Assembly: GCF_003671765.1 (NCBI RefSeq)
Contig: NZ_QPIB01000005.1
Location: 350,682-414,681 of the forward strand
DNA from: Xenophilus sp. E41
GTDB lineage: Bacteria > Pseudomonadota > Gammaproteobacteria > Burkholderiales > Burkholderiaceae_C
Direction of reading: 5' to 3'
Length of the DNA: 64,000 nucleotides
Shown here: piece by piece, positions 17,023 through 25,480 of the stretch
Position numbering within the stretch: position 1 is the stretch's first letter
How the letters are laid out: each line of letters begins with the position of its first letter
Translations under genes and position numbers: made by a program
Notes under the pieces: model-generated
Database searches by the model: none
Seen by the model: only the letters and a program-made list of their open reading frames with translations
What the model was told of the DNA's origin: nothing

Positions 17023-17664
17023 ATGGCCACCTTGCGACTGGGCGACACCGCCCCCGACTTCACCCAGGACTCGTCCGAAGGCCCGATCCATTTCCACGAA
17101 TGGGCGGGCAATTCCTGGGTCGTGCTGTTCTCGCACCCGGCGGACTTCACGCCCGTGTGCACCACGGAACTGGGCAAGACCGCCGCGCTGGGCGGTGAAT
17201 TCGCCAAGCGTGGCGTCAAGCCGATCGCCATCAGCGTCGACCCGGTCGACAAGCACAAGGAATGGATCGGCGACATCAACGAGACGCAGAACACCACGGT
17301 GAACTTCCCCATCCTGGCGGATGCGGACCGCAAGGTGGCCGAGCTCTACGACCTGATCCATCCGAACGCCTCGGCGACGGCCACCGTGCGTAGCGTGTTC
17401 ATCATCGACCCCAAGCACGTGGTGCGCGCCACCATCACCTACCCGGCGAGCACGGGCCGCAACTTCGACGAGATCCTGCGCGTGATCGACTCGCTGCAAC
17501 TCACCGACAGCCACAAGGTCGCCACGCCCGCCAACTGGAAGGACGGCGACGACGTGGTGATCATCCCCAGCCTGCAGGACCCGGCCGAGCTGAAGGAGCG
17601 CTTCCCCAAGGGCTGGAACGCCGTGCGCCCGTACCTGCGGCTGACCCCTCAGCCGAACAAGTAA
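17023..17664 (+). CDS. 1-Cys peroxiredoxin (Prx6 / LsfA type)
   Basis: A 213-residue peroxidase that reduces H2O2 and organic peroxides. The peroxidatic Cys46 sits in FTPVCTTELGK, and the long C-terminal domain, with FPKGWNAVRPYLRLTP, is typical of the Prx6 subfamily. No resolving cysteine is visible, so it is a 1-Cys enzyme. The ATG follows CAGGAGCGCGAC. Six bases separate it from the next gene, which overlaps sbp, so it heads an apparent sulfate-uptake operon. The 1-Cys peroxiredoxin LsfA of pseudomonads is induced by sulfate limitation, which fits this context. Confidence 0.92.
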   Translation: MATLRLGDTAPDFTQDSSEGPIHFHEWAGNSWVVLFSHPADFTPVCTTELGKTAALGGEFAKRGVKPIAISVDPVDKHKEWIGDINETQNTTVNFPILADADRKVAELYDLIHPNASATATVRSVFIIDPKHVVRATITYPASTGRNFDEILRVIDSLQLTDSHKVATPANWKDGDDVVIIPSLQDPAELKERFPKGWNAVRPYLRLTPQPNK

Positions 17665-17670
17665 AGCGCC

Positions 17671-18258
17671 GTGACGACCCCGGTCATCATCGTCCCCGGC
17701 TGGCGCGACTCCGGCCCCGGCCACTGGCAGAGCCTGTGGGCGGAGCGCATGCAGTCGGCCCGCCGCGTGGTGCAGGACGACTGGGTGTCGCCCAAGCGGG
17801 AGGCGTGGGTCGGCGCGCTGGAGCGGCTCATCCTGGCGCAGGAACAGCCGGTGGTGATCGCCGCCCACAGCCTGGGCTGCATCGCCACGGCCCACCTGGG
17901 CGAAGCGGCCGCGTCGCGCGTCGCCGGGGCGCTGCTGGTGGCGCCCGCCGACCCGGAACGCCGCGCGGCGCTCAACGACTTCGCGCCCGTGCCTTATGCG
18001 CGGCTGCCCTACCGCAGCATCGTCGTCGCGAGCAGCAACGACCCCTTCTGCCCGGTGCGCCTCGCGGGGGCCTATGCCCGCGCCTGGGGCAGCGAATTCG
18101 TCCGGATGCAAAATGCCGGCCACATCAACGTCGATTCGGGACATGGCGACTGGCCCCTGGGGCTGGCCCTGCTCGAGTCCCTGACGGACGCGCCCAGCCG
18201 CCTTTTCGAGGAGCGGGGAGCCGGGCGCCAGAGTTTCGAAACCTTCACATCACCATGA
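17671..18258 (+). CDS. RBBP9/YdeN-family alpha/beta hydrolase
   Basis: A 195-residue small serine hydrolase. VIIVPGWRDSGPGHWQSLW is the family N-terminus. AAHSLGCIATAHL holds the Ser nucleophile (GxSxG variant HSLGC). SNDPFCPV carries the acid, and NAGHINVDSGHGDWPLG carries the catalytic His. GTG start; the upstream gene ends 6 bases before. The stop overlaps the ATG of the sulfate-binding protein (ATGA), so it is translationally coupled to sulfate uptake. Its substrate and role there are unknown; release of sulfur from an ester is one guess. Confidence 0.85.
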   Translation: MTTPVIIVPGWRDSGPGHWQSLWAERMQSARRVVQDDWVSPKREAWVGALERLILAQEQPVVIAAHSLGCIATAHLGEAAASRVAGALLVAPADPERRAALNDFAPVPYARLPYRSIVVASSNDPFCPVRLAGAYARAWGSEFVRMQNAGHINVDSGHGDWPLGLALLESLTDAPSRLFEERGAGRQSFETFTSP

Positions 18259-19262
18259 CATCGAGAATCAAGAACATCGCCGCCGCGCTCATCGTCGCCT
18301 CCTCGGCCATTGCCGGTTCGGCGTGGGCGCAGAACCAGCTGCTGAACGTTTCGTACGACGTGGCGCGCGAGTTCTACAAGGACTACAACGCCGCTTTCGT
18401 CGCGCACTACAAGAAGACGAAGGGCGTCGATGTGAAGATCGACCAGTCGCATGCCGGCTCGAGCGCCCAGGCCCGCGCGGTGGCCGACGGCCTCGATGCG
18501 GACGTGGTGACGATGAACACCAGTACCGACATCGAGTTCCTGGCCGACAAGGGCGTGGTGGCCAAGGACTGGGCCAAGCGCTTCCCCGACAACGCGGCAC
18601 CGACCACCTCGACCATGCTGTTCCTGGTGCGCAACGGCAACCCCAAGGGCATCAAGGACTGGGAAGACCTGGTCAAGCCCGGTGTGCAGGTCGTGATCGT
18701 CAACCCCAAGACCGGCGGCAACGGCCGCTACGCCTACCTGGCCGCCTGGGGCTACGTGAAGAAGAAGGGCGGCACCGACGCCCAGGCCGCGGAGTTCGTG
18801 GGCAAGCTGTTCAAGAACGTGCCGGTGCTGGCGCGCGGCGGCCGCGATGCGACCACCGCCTTCCTGCAACGCAACATCGGCGACGCGCTGATCACCTTCG
18901 AGTCGGAGGTGGTGTCGATCGACCGCGAGTTCGGCGCCGGCAAGGTCGACGCCGTCTACCCCAGCATCAGCATCCTGGCCGAGAACCCGGTCGCCGTGGT
19001 CGAGCGCACCACCGCCAAGAAGGGCTCGGGCGAGCTGGCCAAGGCCTACCTCGACTACCTGTACTCGGACGAGGCGCAGGAGATCGCCGCCAAGCATGCG
19101 CTGCGCCCGCGCTCGCAGGCCGTGCTGAAGAAGCACGTCGCCACCTTCAAGCCGCTGCAGCTGTTCACGGTGCAGGAACTCTTCGGCAGCCTGAGCGAAG
19201 CGCAGAAGGTGCACTTCAACGACGGCGGCCAGTTCGACAAGCTCTACACCCCCGGCCGATAA
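18255..19262 (+). CDS. sbp: Sulfate ABC transporter periplasmic binding protein
   Basis: A 335-residue periplasmic sulfate- or thiosulfate-binding protein with a Sec signal peptide ending in [23 protein letters not shown] and [19 protein letters not shown] are the diagnostic family blocks, the latter lining the anion site. [18 protein letters not shown] and [20 protein letters not shown] complete it. It feeds the CysTW permease and CysA ATPase encoded directly downstream. It overlaps the hydrolase gene by 4 bases and lies 4 bases before cysT. Confidence 0.95.
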   Translation: MTSRIKNIAAALIVASSAIAGSAWAQNQLLNVSYDVAREFYKDYNAAFVAHYKKTKGVDVKIDQSHAGSSAQARAVADGLDADVVTMNTSTDIEFLADKGVVAKDWAKRFPDNAAPTTSTMLFLVRNGNPKGIKDWEDLVKPGVQVVIVNPKTGGNGRYAYLAAWGYVKKKGGTDAQAAEFVGKLFKNVPVLARGGRDATTAFLQRNIGDALITFESEVVSIDREFGAGKVDAVYPSISILAENPVAVVERTTAKKGSGELAKAYLDYLYSDEAQEIAAKHALRPRSQAVLKKHVATFKPLQLFTVQELFGSLSEAQKVHFNDGGQFDKLYTPGR

Positions 19263-19266
19263 GTCC

Positions 19267-20154
19267 ATGACCAGTGCCGTTTCATCGGCGCTGCCGTCCG
19301 CGGCAGCGCCGATTTCGCGTGGCAGGGCCGGCGGCGCCAAGCGGGTGCTGCCGGGCTTCCACCTCACGCTCGGGTACACGCTGCTGTACCTGTGCCTCAT
19401 CGTCCTCATCCCGCTGTCGGCGCTGGTCTTCAAGACCTTCACGATGAGCTGGGAGCAGTTCTGGGTGGCCGTCACCGCGCCGCGCGTGCTGGCCTCCTAC
19501 CGGCTGACCTTCGGCGCGTCCTTCCTGGCCGCGCTGGTGAACCTGTTCGCCGGCCTGCTGGTGGCCTGGGTGCTGGTGCGCTACAAGTTTCCGGGCAAGA
19601 AGATCGTCGACGCTTTGGTCGACCTGCCGTTCGCGCTGCCCACCGCCGTGGCCGGCATCTCGCTCACGGCGCTGCTGGCCGGCAACGGCTGGATCGGCCA
19701 GTACCTCGAACCGCTGGGCATCAAGCTGGCCTTCACGCCTGCGGGCGTGGTGATCGCCCTCATCTTCATCGGCTTGCCCTTCGTGGTGCGCACGGTGCAG
19801 CCGGTACTCGAAGACACGGAAAAGGAACTGGAAGAAGCCGCCACCTCGCTGGGTGCCACGCGCTGGCAGACCTTCCGCCTGGTCATCCTGCCGTCGATCA
19901 CGCCCGCGCTGCTGACCGGCTTCGCGATGGCTTTCGCGCGCGCCATCGGCGAGTACGGCTCGGTCATCTTCATCGCCGGCAACATGCCCATGATCTCGGA
20001 GATCACGCCGCTCATCATCATCGGCAAGCTGGAGCAGTACGACTACGCGGGCGCCACGGCGGTGGCGCTCGTGATGCTGGTCTTCTCGTTCCTGATGCTG
20101 CTGGTCATCAACGCCCTGCAGAGCTGGCAGCGCAGGCGGGGGGCATCGGCATGA
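19267..20154 (+). CDS. cysT: Sulfate ABC transporter permease CysT
   Basis: A 295-residue inner-membrane permease (CysT/CysU) with about six helices. The cytoplasmic EAA loop that contacts CysA reads [47 protein letters not shown] and [19 protein letters not shown] are typical of sulfate permeases. The stop overlaps the cysW ATG. A Ser/Ala-rich cytoplasmic N-tail of about 30 residues precedes the first helix. Confidence 0.95.
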   Translation: MTSAVSSALPSAAAPISRGRAGGAKRVLPGFHLTLGYTLLYLCLIVLIPLSALVFKTFTMSWEQFWVAVTAPRVLASYRLTFGASFLAALVNLFAGLLVAWVLVRYKFPGKKIVDALVDLPFALPTAVAGISLTALLAGNGWIGQYLEPLGIKLAFTPAGVVIALIFIGLPFVVRTVQPVLEDTEKELEEAATSLGATRWQTFRLVILPSITPALLTGFAMAFARAIGEYGSVIFIAGNMPMISEITPLIIIGKLEQYDYAGATAVALVMLVFSFLMLLVINALQSWQRRRGASA

Positions 20155-21053
20155 GCGGCGGCACGGGAATGCGTGCCCCGGTGCGGCGCGCGCAGGCGGG
20201 GACCACCGAATCGCCAGCCGTGCGCTGGACGCTGATCGGCCTGGCGCTGCTCTTCATGTTCTTCTTCCTCGTGCTGCCGCTGGCGGCGGTGGCGACCGAG
20301 GCGCTGCGCAAGGGCTGGGACGCGTACTGGGAAGCCCTGAAGGAGCCCGACGCCTGGTCGGCGATCCGGCTCACGCTGATCGTCGCGGCGATCTCGGTGC
20401 CGCTGAACCTGGTGTTCGGCGTCGCGGCGGCCTGGGCCATCGCCAAGTTCGAGTTCAGGGGCAAGGCCTTCCTGACGACGCTGGTCGACCTGCCCTTCGC
20501 CGTCTCGCCTGTCGTGGCGGGCCTGATCTACGTGCTGGTCTTCGGCGCGCAGGGCTGGCTCGGCCCGTGGCTGGCGGCGCACGACATCAAGATCATCTTC
20601 GCCGTGCCGGGCATCGTGCTGGCCACCATCTTCGTCACCTTTCCCTTCATCGCGCGCGAACTGGTGCCGCTGATGCAGGCGCAGGGCACGGACGAGGAGC
20701 AGGCCGCCATCGTGCTGGGCGCGAGCGGCTGGCAGACCTTCTGGCGCGTGACCCTGCCCAACATCAAGTGGGGGCTGCTGTACGGCGTGATCCTGTGCAA
20801 CGCGCGGGCGATGGGCGAATTCGGCGCCGTGTCCGTCGTCTCGGGCCACATCCGCGGCCAGACCAACACCATGCCGCTGCACGTCGAGGTGCTCTACAAC
20901 GAGTACCAGTCCGTCGCCGCCTTCGCCGTCGCTTCGCTGCTGGCCATCCTGGCGCTGGTGACCCTGGTCATCAAGACCGTGGCCGAATGGCGCCACGACC
21001 GTGAAATGAAAGCCATCTCCGAACTGCCGCCGGAGCGGCCGGCGGCGGGCTGA
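20151..21053 (+). CDS. cysW: Sulfate ABC transporter permease CysW
   Basis: A 300-residue partner of CysT. It has about six helices, the EAA loop [21 protein letters not shown] and the family blocks [21 protein letters not shown] and [20 protein letters not shown]. It is coupled to cysT through ATGA. A 147-base gap holding a large inverted repeat separates it from cysA, the only sizeable gap inside the operon. Confidence 0.95.
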   Translation: MSGGTGMRAPVRRAQAGTTESPAVRWTLIGLALLFMFFFLVLPLAAVATEALRKGWDAYWEALKEPDAWSAIRLTLIVAAISVPLNLVFGVAAAWAIAKFEFRGKAFLTTLVDLPFAVSPVVAGLIYVLVFGAQGWLGPWLAAHDIKIIFAVPGIVLATIFVTFPFIARELVPLMQAQGTDEEQAAIVLGASGWQTFWRVTLPNIKWGLLYGVILCNARAMGEFGAVSVVSGHIRGQTNTMPLHVEVLYNEYQSVAAFAVASLLAILALVTLVIKTVAEWRHDREMKAISELPPERPAAG

Positions 21054-21061
21054 GAGAACAC

Positions 21062-21184
21062 CGGACATCCGTACGCGAAGGGCGCGAAGGTTGCGCGAAG
21101 GTCGCGAAAAAGATATCAAAAGATAGTTTGTCTTCCTTTTGCGTTCTTCGCGAAATCTTCGCGTCCTTCGCGTACGGAAGTCCG
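21062..21184. repeat. Long imperfect inverted repeat between cysW and cysA
   Basis: The left arm (21062-21105) and right arm (21141-21184) are complementary over about 44 bases with roughly six mismatches. The core is CCGTACGCGAAGG with repeated CGCGAAGG units. The 35-base loop contains GATATCAAAAGATAG, resembling a worn family A palindrome head. RNA of this region should fold into a strong stem inside the cys mRNA, between cysW and cysA. There is no T-run after the right arm, so it is not a standard terminator. Confidence 0.8.
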
Positions 21185-21200
21185 CATCCAAGGAATCCCC

Positions 21201-22304
21201 ATGAGCATCGAAATTCGCAACGTCAACAAGCGCTTCGGCGATTTCCACGCGCTGCGCGACGTCAGCCTGAACATCGATTCGGGCGAGCTGTTCGCGCTGC
21301 TGGGCCCGTCAGGCTGCGGCAAGACCACGCTGCTGCGCATCATCGCGGGGCTGGAGACGGCCGACAGCGGCACGATCCTGTTCTCGGGTGAGGACACGAC
21401 CGACGTGCACGTGCGCGAGCGCAACGTGGGCTTCGTGTTCCAGCACTACGCGCTGTTCCGGCACATGACGGTGTTCGAGAACGTGGCCTTCGGCCTGCGC
21501 ATCAAGCCGCGCGGCCAGCGCCCGAGCGACGCACAGATCAAGGCCAAGGTGCTGGACCTGCTCAAGCTGGTGCAGCTCGACTGGCTGGCCGACCGTTATC
21601 CCTCGCAGCTCTCGGGCGGGCAGCGCCAGCGCATCGCCCTGGCGCGCGCGCTGGCCGTGGAGCCCAAGGTGCTGCTGCTGGACGAACCCTTCGGCGCGCT
21701 CGACGCCAAGGTGCGCAAGGAACTGCGCCGCTGGCTGCGCCGCCTGCACGACGAACTGCACGTCACCTCGATTTTCGTCACGCACGACCAGGAAGAGGCG
21801 CTCGAGGTGGCCGACCGCGTGGTGCTGATGAACGCCGGCCGCATCGAGCAGGTCGGCTCGCCGCAGGACGTGTGGGACCACCCGGCCAGCCCCTTCGTCT
21901 ACGGGTTCCTGGGCGACGTCAACCTGTTCCACGGGCGCGCCCACCAGGGCGAGGTCGAGGTGCAGGGCGTGCGAATCGCTTCGTCCGAAGCCGATGCGGC
22001 CGAGGACGCGAAGGCGCTGGCCTACGTGCGCCCACACGACTTCGAGATCACCCGCTTCGCGCCGGGCAGCGGGCACGCGCAGGGGATCGTCGCTACCATC
22101 GGCCGCGCCATCGTCGTCGGCCCGATCGCGCGCATGGAACTCGAACCTGTCGAACCGAATCCAGACAATCCTGGATCCGGCAACATCATCGAGGCGCAGA
22201 TTTCCGCGCAGCAGTACCGTGACATGGGGCTGCGCGAGGGCGACACCGTGGTGGCCAGCCCGCGCAAGGCGCGTGTCTTCGTCGAACAAGGACTCGGGAT
22301 ATGA
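21201..22304 (+). CDS. cysA: Sulfate ABC transporter ATP-binding protein
   Basis: A 367-residue ATPase that energises CysTW. Walker A is GPSGCGKTT, the Q loop [12 protein letters not shown], the ABC signature [15 protein letters not shown] and Walker [13 protein letters not shown]. The switch His is in [17 protein letters not shown]-terminal regulatory (TOBE-like) domain of about 120 residues ([16 protein letters not shown] onward) is normal for CysA. The ATG follows AAGGAATCCCC. The stop abuts a family B repeat that runs to the dsbB start. Confidence 0.95.
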   Translation: MSIEIRNVNKRFGDFHALRDVSLNIDSGELFALLGPSGCGKTTLLRIIAGLETADSGTILFSGEDTTDVHVRERNVGFVFQHYALFRHMTVFENVAFGLRIKPRGQRPSDAQIKAKVLDLLKLVQLDWLADRYPSQLSGGQRQRIALARALAVEPKVLLLDEPFGALDAKVRKELRRWLRRLHDELHVTSIFVTHDQEEALEVADRVVLMNAGRIEQVGSPQDVWDHPASPFVYGFLGDVNLFHGRAHQGEVEVQGVRIASSEADAAEDAKALAYVRPHDFEITRFAPGSGHAQGIVATIGRAIVVGPIARMELEPVEPNPDNPGSGNIIEAQISAQQYRDMGLREGDTVVASPRKARVFVEQGLGI

Positions 22305-22389
22305 CTTCACCCCCACGCTCATCGCTTCGCGTATCGCTGCCCCCCGAGGGGGCGCATCAGCACCTACGGGCGGCCGGGCGGTGCTGATG
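22305..22389 (+). repeat. Dispersed repeat family B, copy 1, spanning the dsbB start codon
   Basis: Sequence running from CCCCCACGCTCATCGCTTCG to the dsbB ATG. It is closely similar to 61925-62013. It contains two hairpins. The first is GCCCCC/GGGGGC around 22339-22353. The second is a perfect 9-bp stem, CATCAGCAC (22355-22363) with GTGCTGATG (22381-22389). The last three bases of that stem are the dsbB start codon. No conventional Shine-Dalgarno sequence lies outside the stem. Confidence 0.75.
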
Positions 22390-22908
22390 AAATTCGTATT
22401 TGGCGCCCCGCGCCGCACCTACTGGCTCATCTGCATCGCCTGCGTGCTGATGCTCGCCTTCGGCATGTACCTGCAGCACGTCGTGGGCCTCGAGCCGTGC
22501 CCGATGTGCGTGGTGCAGCGGTATGCCCTCGTTTTGATCGCGGTGTTCGCAGCACTGGCGGGCGCTACAGGCCGCATCGGCTTGCAAAAGACCTGGGGCG
22601 GCCTGGGCCTTCTGTTCGCCATCGGCGGGGCCTACACGGCCGCACGCCAGACCTGGCTGCAGTGGCACCCGCCGGAGTTCGCGAGCTGCGGCCGCGACAT
22701 CTACGGGATGATCGAGACCTTCCCGCTGCAGCGCGCCATCCCGATGATCTTCAAGGGCAGCGGCGACTGCAGCAAGGTCGACTGGACCTTCCTGGGCCTG
22801 TCGATCGCCAACTGGTCCTTCATCTGCTTCGTCGTCTTCGGACTGGTCATCCTGGGCCTGCTCGTCGGCCGTGGCAACCGGCCGGCCAAGCGCTTCGTGA
22901 CGGCCTGA
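22387..22908 (+). CDS. dsbB: Disulfide bond formation protein DsbB
   Basis: A 173-residue inner-membrane quinone reductase that re-oxidises DsbA. It has four hydrophobic helices. The first periplasmic pair is Cys38/Cys41 in LEPCPMCVVQRY, and the second pair is in FASCGRDIYG and GSGDCSKVDW. The ATG at 22387 is in the stem of a family B repeat. Residues about 47-68 (ALVLIAVFAALAGATGRIG) are encoded by sequence resembling repeat family A, with AT-ending codons (GTT, TTG, GCA, GCT, ACA, CAA) that are unusual here. The gene ends in a strong bidirectional terminator. Confidence 0.93.
   Translation: MKFVFGAPRRTYWLICIACVLMLAFGMYLQHVVGLEPCPMCVVQRYALVLIAVFAALAGATGRIGLQKTWGGLGLLFAIGGAYTAARQTWLQWHPPEFASCGRDIYGMIETFPLQRAIPMIFKGSGDCSKVDWTFLGLSIANWSFICFVVFGLVILGLLVGRGNRPAKRFVTA
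22525..22590 (+). repeat. Probable family A repeat read in frame within dsbB
   Basis: The segment reads GTTTTGATCGC then CTGGCGGGCGCTACAGGCCG and ATCGGCTTGCAAAA. This parallels the body and tail of intergenic family A copies: copy 2 ends GGGCCCGTTCGGCTTGAAA, and copy 4 on its own strand has a CTGG...GGGCGCTGCAGGCCG body. The head palindrome is degenerate. If correct, about 22 residues spanning helix 2 of DsbB derive from the repeat. Confidence 0.5.
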
Positions 22909-22950
22909 GCCCGACTGCAACTGCAGCTCCCACTGCAGGCGCAAGAAAGA

Positions 22951-22973
22951 ACACCGCCCTCGGGCGGTGTTTT
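22951..22973. terminator. Bidirectional Rho-independent terminator after dsbB
   Basis: Perfect 9-bp stem ACACCGCCC/GGGCGGTGT with a 2-base loop. It is followed by TTTCGTT on the plus strand and, read from the other side, TTCTTTCTT. It serves both dsbB and the convergent ParA-like gene. Confidence 0.9.
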
Positions 22974-22990
22974 CGTTGGAGCGGGTCGCT

Positions 22991-23683
22991 TCAGAGCGGC
23001 AGCGTGTCGAAGGCCGCATAGGCCTGCGCCAGCCAGCTCTTGACGCGCTGGCGCTCCAGCAGGCCCAGCGCGTCGGGGCCTTCCTTGTCGTTCACGGCCT
23101 TCCAGAAGCTGGTGTTGCGGTTGTCGATCTTGCGCATGCTGGCTTCCTTCAGGCGCGGCAGGGAGATGACCCGCGCGCCCTGGGCCGTGGCCTTGGCCAG
23201 CGACTGCGAGCCGAGCATGAGGCCGAAGTCGCTCCCGCGGCCGTAGTTCTGCACCACGATGTAGTTGGCGCGGCTGCCGAAGGTGTCGACCAGCTTGCCC
23301 AGGAGGTCGCTCGAATCGCGGCCGTCGTCCATCACGTGCCAGAAGTTCACGTGCACGCCGATCTCGGCGAAGACGTCGAAGAGCTGCGATTCCTCGATCC
23401 AGCGCGCCAGCGGCGCCAGCGTCTGCGCCGCCATGTCGACGATCACGCTCTGCTGCGGGTTGTGCTCGAAGCCGTTGACCACCGTGTCCAGCCCTTCGAA
23501 GCTGTCCACCGCCACCGGCGAGGCGAAGCCCTCGTAGAAGCGGGTGAAGGAGTTGTGCGACCGGTCGGTGTCATAGCCGACGAAGGGCCGGCTGTGGTCG
23601 ATGAAGTACTGGGCCAGCAGGCGCGAGGTGACCGACTTGCCGACGCCGCCTTTTTCGCCGCCGATGAAATTGAGTGAGCTCAT
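22991..23683 (-). CDS. ParA/MinD-like P-loop ATPase
   Basis: A 230-residue cytosolic ATPase. The deviant Walker A motif GGEKGGVGKSVTS is that of the ParA/MinD/Soj group. VIVDMAAQTLAPLARWIEE is the Walker B region. VGYDTDRSHNSFTRFYEGF is the family's switch I area. No ParB or centromere-like repeat is nearby, so this is an orphan. Related chromosomal orphans are usually annotated only as nucleotide-binding proteins of the CobQ/MinD class. It lies on the same strand as hipBA, 79 bases after hipA. Function is not known; cargo positioning or a mobile-element remnant are possibilities. Confidence 0.8.
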   Translation of the reverse strand: MSSLNFIGGEKGGVGKSVTSRLLAQYFIDHSRPFVGYDTDRSHNSFTRFYEGFASPVAVDSFEGLDTVVNGFEHNPQQSVIVDMAAQTLAPLARWIEESQLFDVFAEIGVHVNFWHVMDDGRDSSDLLGKLVDTFGSRANYIVVQNYGRGSDFGLMLGSQSLAKATAQGARVISLPRLKEASMRKIDNRNTSFWKAVNDKEGPDALGLLERQRVKSWLAQAYAAFDTLPL

Positions 23684-23762
23684 GGATGGGAGGGAAGAAG
23701 TCCGAAGGGTTGGAGGCGACGGCGCGGCGCGTGTGCACCGGCGTCGATGAAGCGCTTTGATT

Positions 23763-25064
23763 CTAGGAGCGGGCCCGTGACACGCTGTGCAGCAAAGTGT
23801 GTGCCGCCCAGCGCGCCTGCAGCCTGGCCTTCCAGGCGTCGGGCAGGGTGGACGCTTCGAGCATGGCCGGCCAGCGTGCCTTGGCGAGGCGGGCGGTCTC
23901 GGTGATGGTCTTGCGCACGAGCGGCTCGTGCAGGCCGGCCGAGAAGCAGAAGGCGCGCACGTTGGCCGGCGTGAAGAGCGTGCCGCGCCGCGCGGCCGGT
24001 GCGGTGCCGCGTGCGGGCGGCAGCAGCGGCAAGGCATGGCCTTCGGCGCCCTGCATGGCGGCGTAGGCCACGATGTCATAGGCGGGCGCGAGTCGCGGCG
24101 CGGTGCCCTCCGGGTACAGCACGCCGAAATTCTTCAGGTGCGCGTCGGGGTTGCCGAGCAGTTCGTTGACCACCAGCCGCCGGACCAGCTCGAGCACGGC
24201 CTCGTCGCCGAGCGTGGGGAAGGCGCGCATGGCCAGCGCCATCGCGAGGTAGCTGGCGCCGTACTTGTCCTGCGGGTCGATCGCGAGCACCTGCGCGAAG
24301 TCCTCGAAATGGATGCGGCGTGCGCCATCGCGGTCGAAGCGCGTCACGGCCAGGAACTCGGGCTCGTCGGGCAGCGCGTAGCTGTGCTCGGCGTGGATGG
24401 CCGAGAGCGGCGCCAGCTCGGCATGGCAGACCGTCACGCCGGCGGCTGCGGCCATCTGCAGCGAAAGCATCTCCAGCTGCGGCATGTGCGGCCTGCCGAC
24501 CAGCGGCAGCTTGGCGATGACGCGCGTGCTGGTTCCGGCGCGCGTGCGTGCGGTGTAGCGCCCGCCCTGGCGCGCCAGCCCCAGCTTGGGCTGCACGCCC
24601 GACACCGAGATGCCCTGCGGCAGCGGGTTGGCCACCACCGACATCTCCAGCGCGTCCTGGTCCTGCGTCACCAGGCGCTGCAGGGTGGGGCGGTCGACCT
24701 CCACCGGCCGCGCGCTCACCGCGCCGGGCAGGTCGCCGCCGCAGGCCGCCAGCAGTTCGAAGTGGTCGTCCTCCCGGCAGCCGCGCAACTGCGCGATGTG
24801 GCTGCGCAGCACGCCTTCGGGCAGCAGGTTCTGGAACCAGGTGGGCAGGCGGCCGCCCTGGGCGTTGAAGAGCGGGTTCTTCAGGTCGGCCCACAGTGCG
24901 GACTGCGTGGCCGCATCGCTGGCGAGCATGGACAGCGACAGCACCGCCTCGGGCGGGCTGGCGACGATGGCCGGCTCGGCCACGAAGCGGCACAGGTCGC
25001 CGTACTGGAAGAGCTTGCCCCAGCGGCGCCCGCCGAGGGCGATCTCCAGGATCTTGACGTTCAT
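23763..25064 (-). CDS. hipA: HipA-family serine/threonine kinase toxin
   Basis: A 433-residue HipA kinase, about the E. coli length (440). HipA toxins phosphorylate targets such as glutamyl-tRNA synthetase and cause dormancy. The N-terminal HipA-N domain has GGRLPTWFQNLLPEG. The regulatory loop is ISVSGVQPKLGL, followed by the VIAKLP lysine. The catalytic loop is NPDAHLKNFG with Asp307, and the metal site is LAPAYDIV. It overlaps the antitoxin gene by ATGA. All kinase motifs are intact, so it is probably active. Substrate unproven. Confidence 0.9.
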   Translation of the reverse strand: MNVKILEIALGGRRWGKLFQYGDLCRFVAEPAIVASPPEAVLSLSMLASDAATQSALWADLKNPLFNAQGGRLPTWFQNLLPEGVLRSHIAQLRGCREDDHFELLAACGGDLPGAVSARPVEVDRPTLQRLVTQDQDALEMSVVANPLPQGISVSGVQPKLGLARQGGRYTARTRAGTSTRVIAKLPLVGRPHMPQLEMLSLQMAAAAGVTVCHAELAPLSAIHAEHSYALPDEPEFLAVTRFDRDGARRIHFEDFAQVLAIDPQDKYGASYLAMALAMRAFPTLGDEAVLELVRRLVVNELLGNPDAHLKNFGVLYPEGTAPRLAPAYDIVAYAAMQGAEGHALPLLPPARGTAPAARRGTLFTPANVRAFCFSAGLHEPLVRKTITETARLAKARWPAMLEASTLPDAWKARLQARWAAHTLLHSVSRARS

Positions 25065-25396
25065 GGCGGGCTTCGGCGCGGGGCCGGCGCTGGCGTGGGC
25101 GGGCTGTCGGCATGCGCCGTCGCCAGCGCGTCGCCGATGCGCGTGCCCACGGGCCGGTAGTCCGCGTCGCCCGCAGGCACGACGGCCGCGCCGAAGCCCT
25201 TGGGCACGAGCTGGAGTTCCATGTCCAGCGCATCGACCAGCGCCAGCAGCGACGACAGCTGCGGATTGCCCTGCGGCCCCAGCGCGTTTCGGATGGAGCG
25301 CTCGGTCAGGCCTGCGCGCTCGGCCACCTGCTGGCCCGTGAGGCCGAGCGCGTCGCGCTGGCCGGCCAGGCGCTGGAGAAGTTCCTTCTTGTCCAC
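25061..25396 (-). CDS. hipB: HipB-like XRE antitoxin
   Basis: A 111-residue protein with a Cro/C1-type helix-turn-helix at residues 8-62 (RDALGLTGQQVAERAGLTER, then SIRNALGPQGNPQLSSLLAL). The disordered Pro-rich tail (PPTPAPAPRR) is of the kind that is often the protease-sensitive end of antitoxins. It precedes and overlaps hipA, the standard hipBA order. It is expected to neutralise HipA and repress its own operon with HipA as co-repressor. Confidence 0.87.
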   Translation of the reverse strand: MDKKELLQRLAGQRDALGLTGQQVAERAGLTERSIRNALGPQGNPQLSSLLALVDALDMELQLVPKGFGAAVVPAGDADYRPVGTRIGDALATAHADSPPTPAPAPRRSPP

Positions 25397-25403
25397 GGAA
25401 ACA

Positions 25404-25422
25404 TATTACCGTATTCGGATAA
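25404..25422. promoter_or_regulatory. Candidate hipBA operator and promoter region
   Basis: AT-rich stretch immediately upstream of hipB. TTATCCG-N4-CGGTAATA (minus-strand reading) is a near-palindrome reminiscent of the TATCC...GGATA operators bound by E. coli HipB, with shorter spacing. A second AT-rich palindrome, GGAATTTAATTTCC, lies at 25426-25439. Either could serve autorepression and may overlap the -10 region. Confidence 0.45.
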
Positions 25423-25480
25423 AAAGGAATTTAATTTCCGGAAGCACCTCATGGGAAGCGCTGCATGATGACGACGCGTC

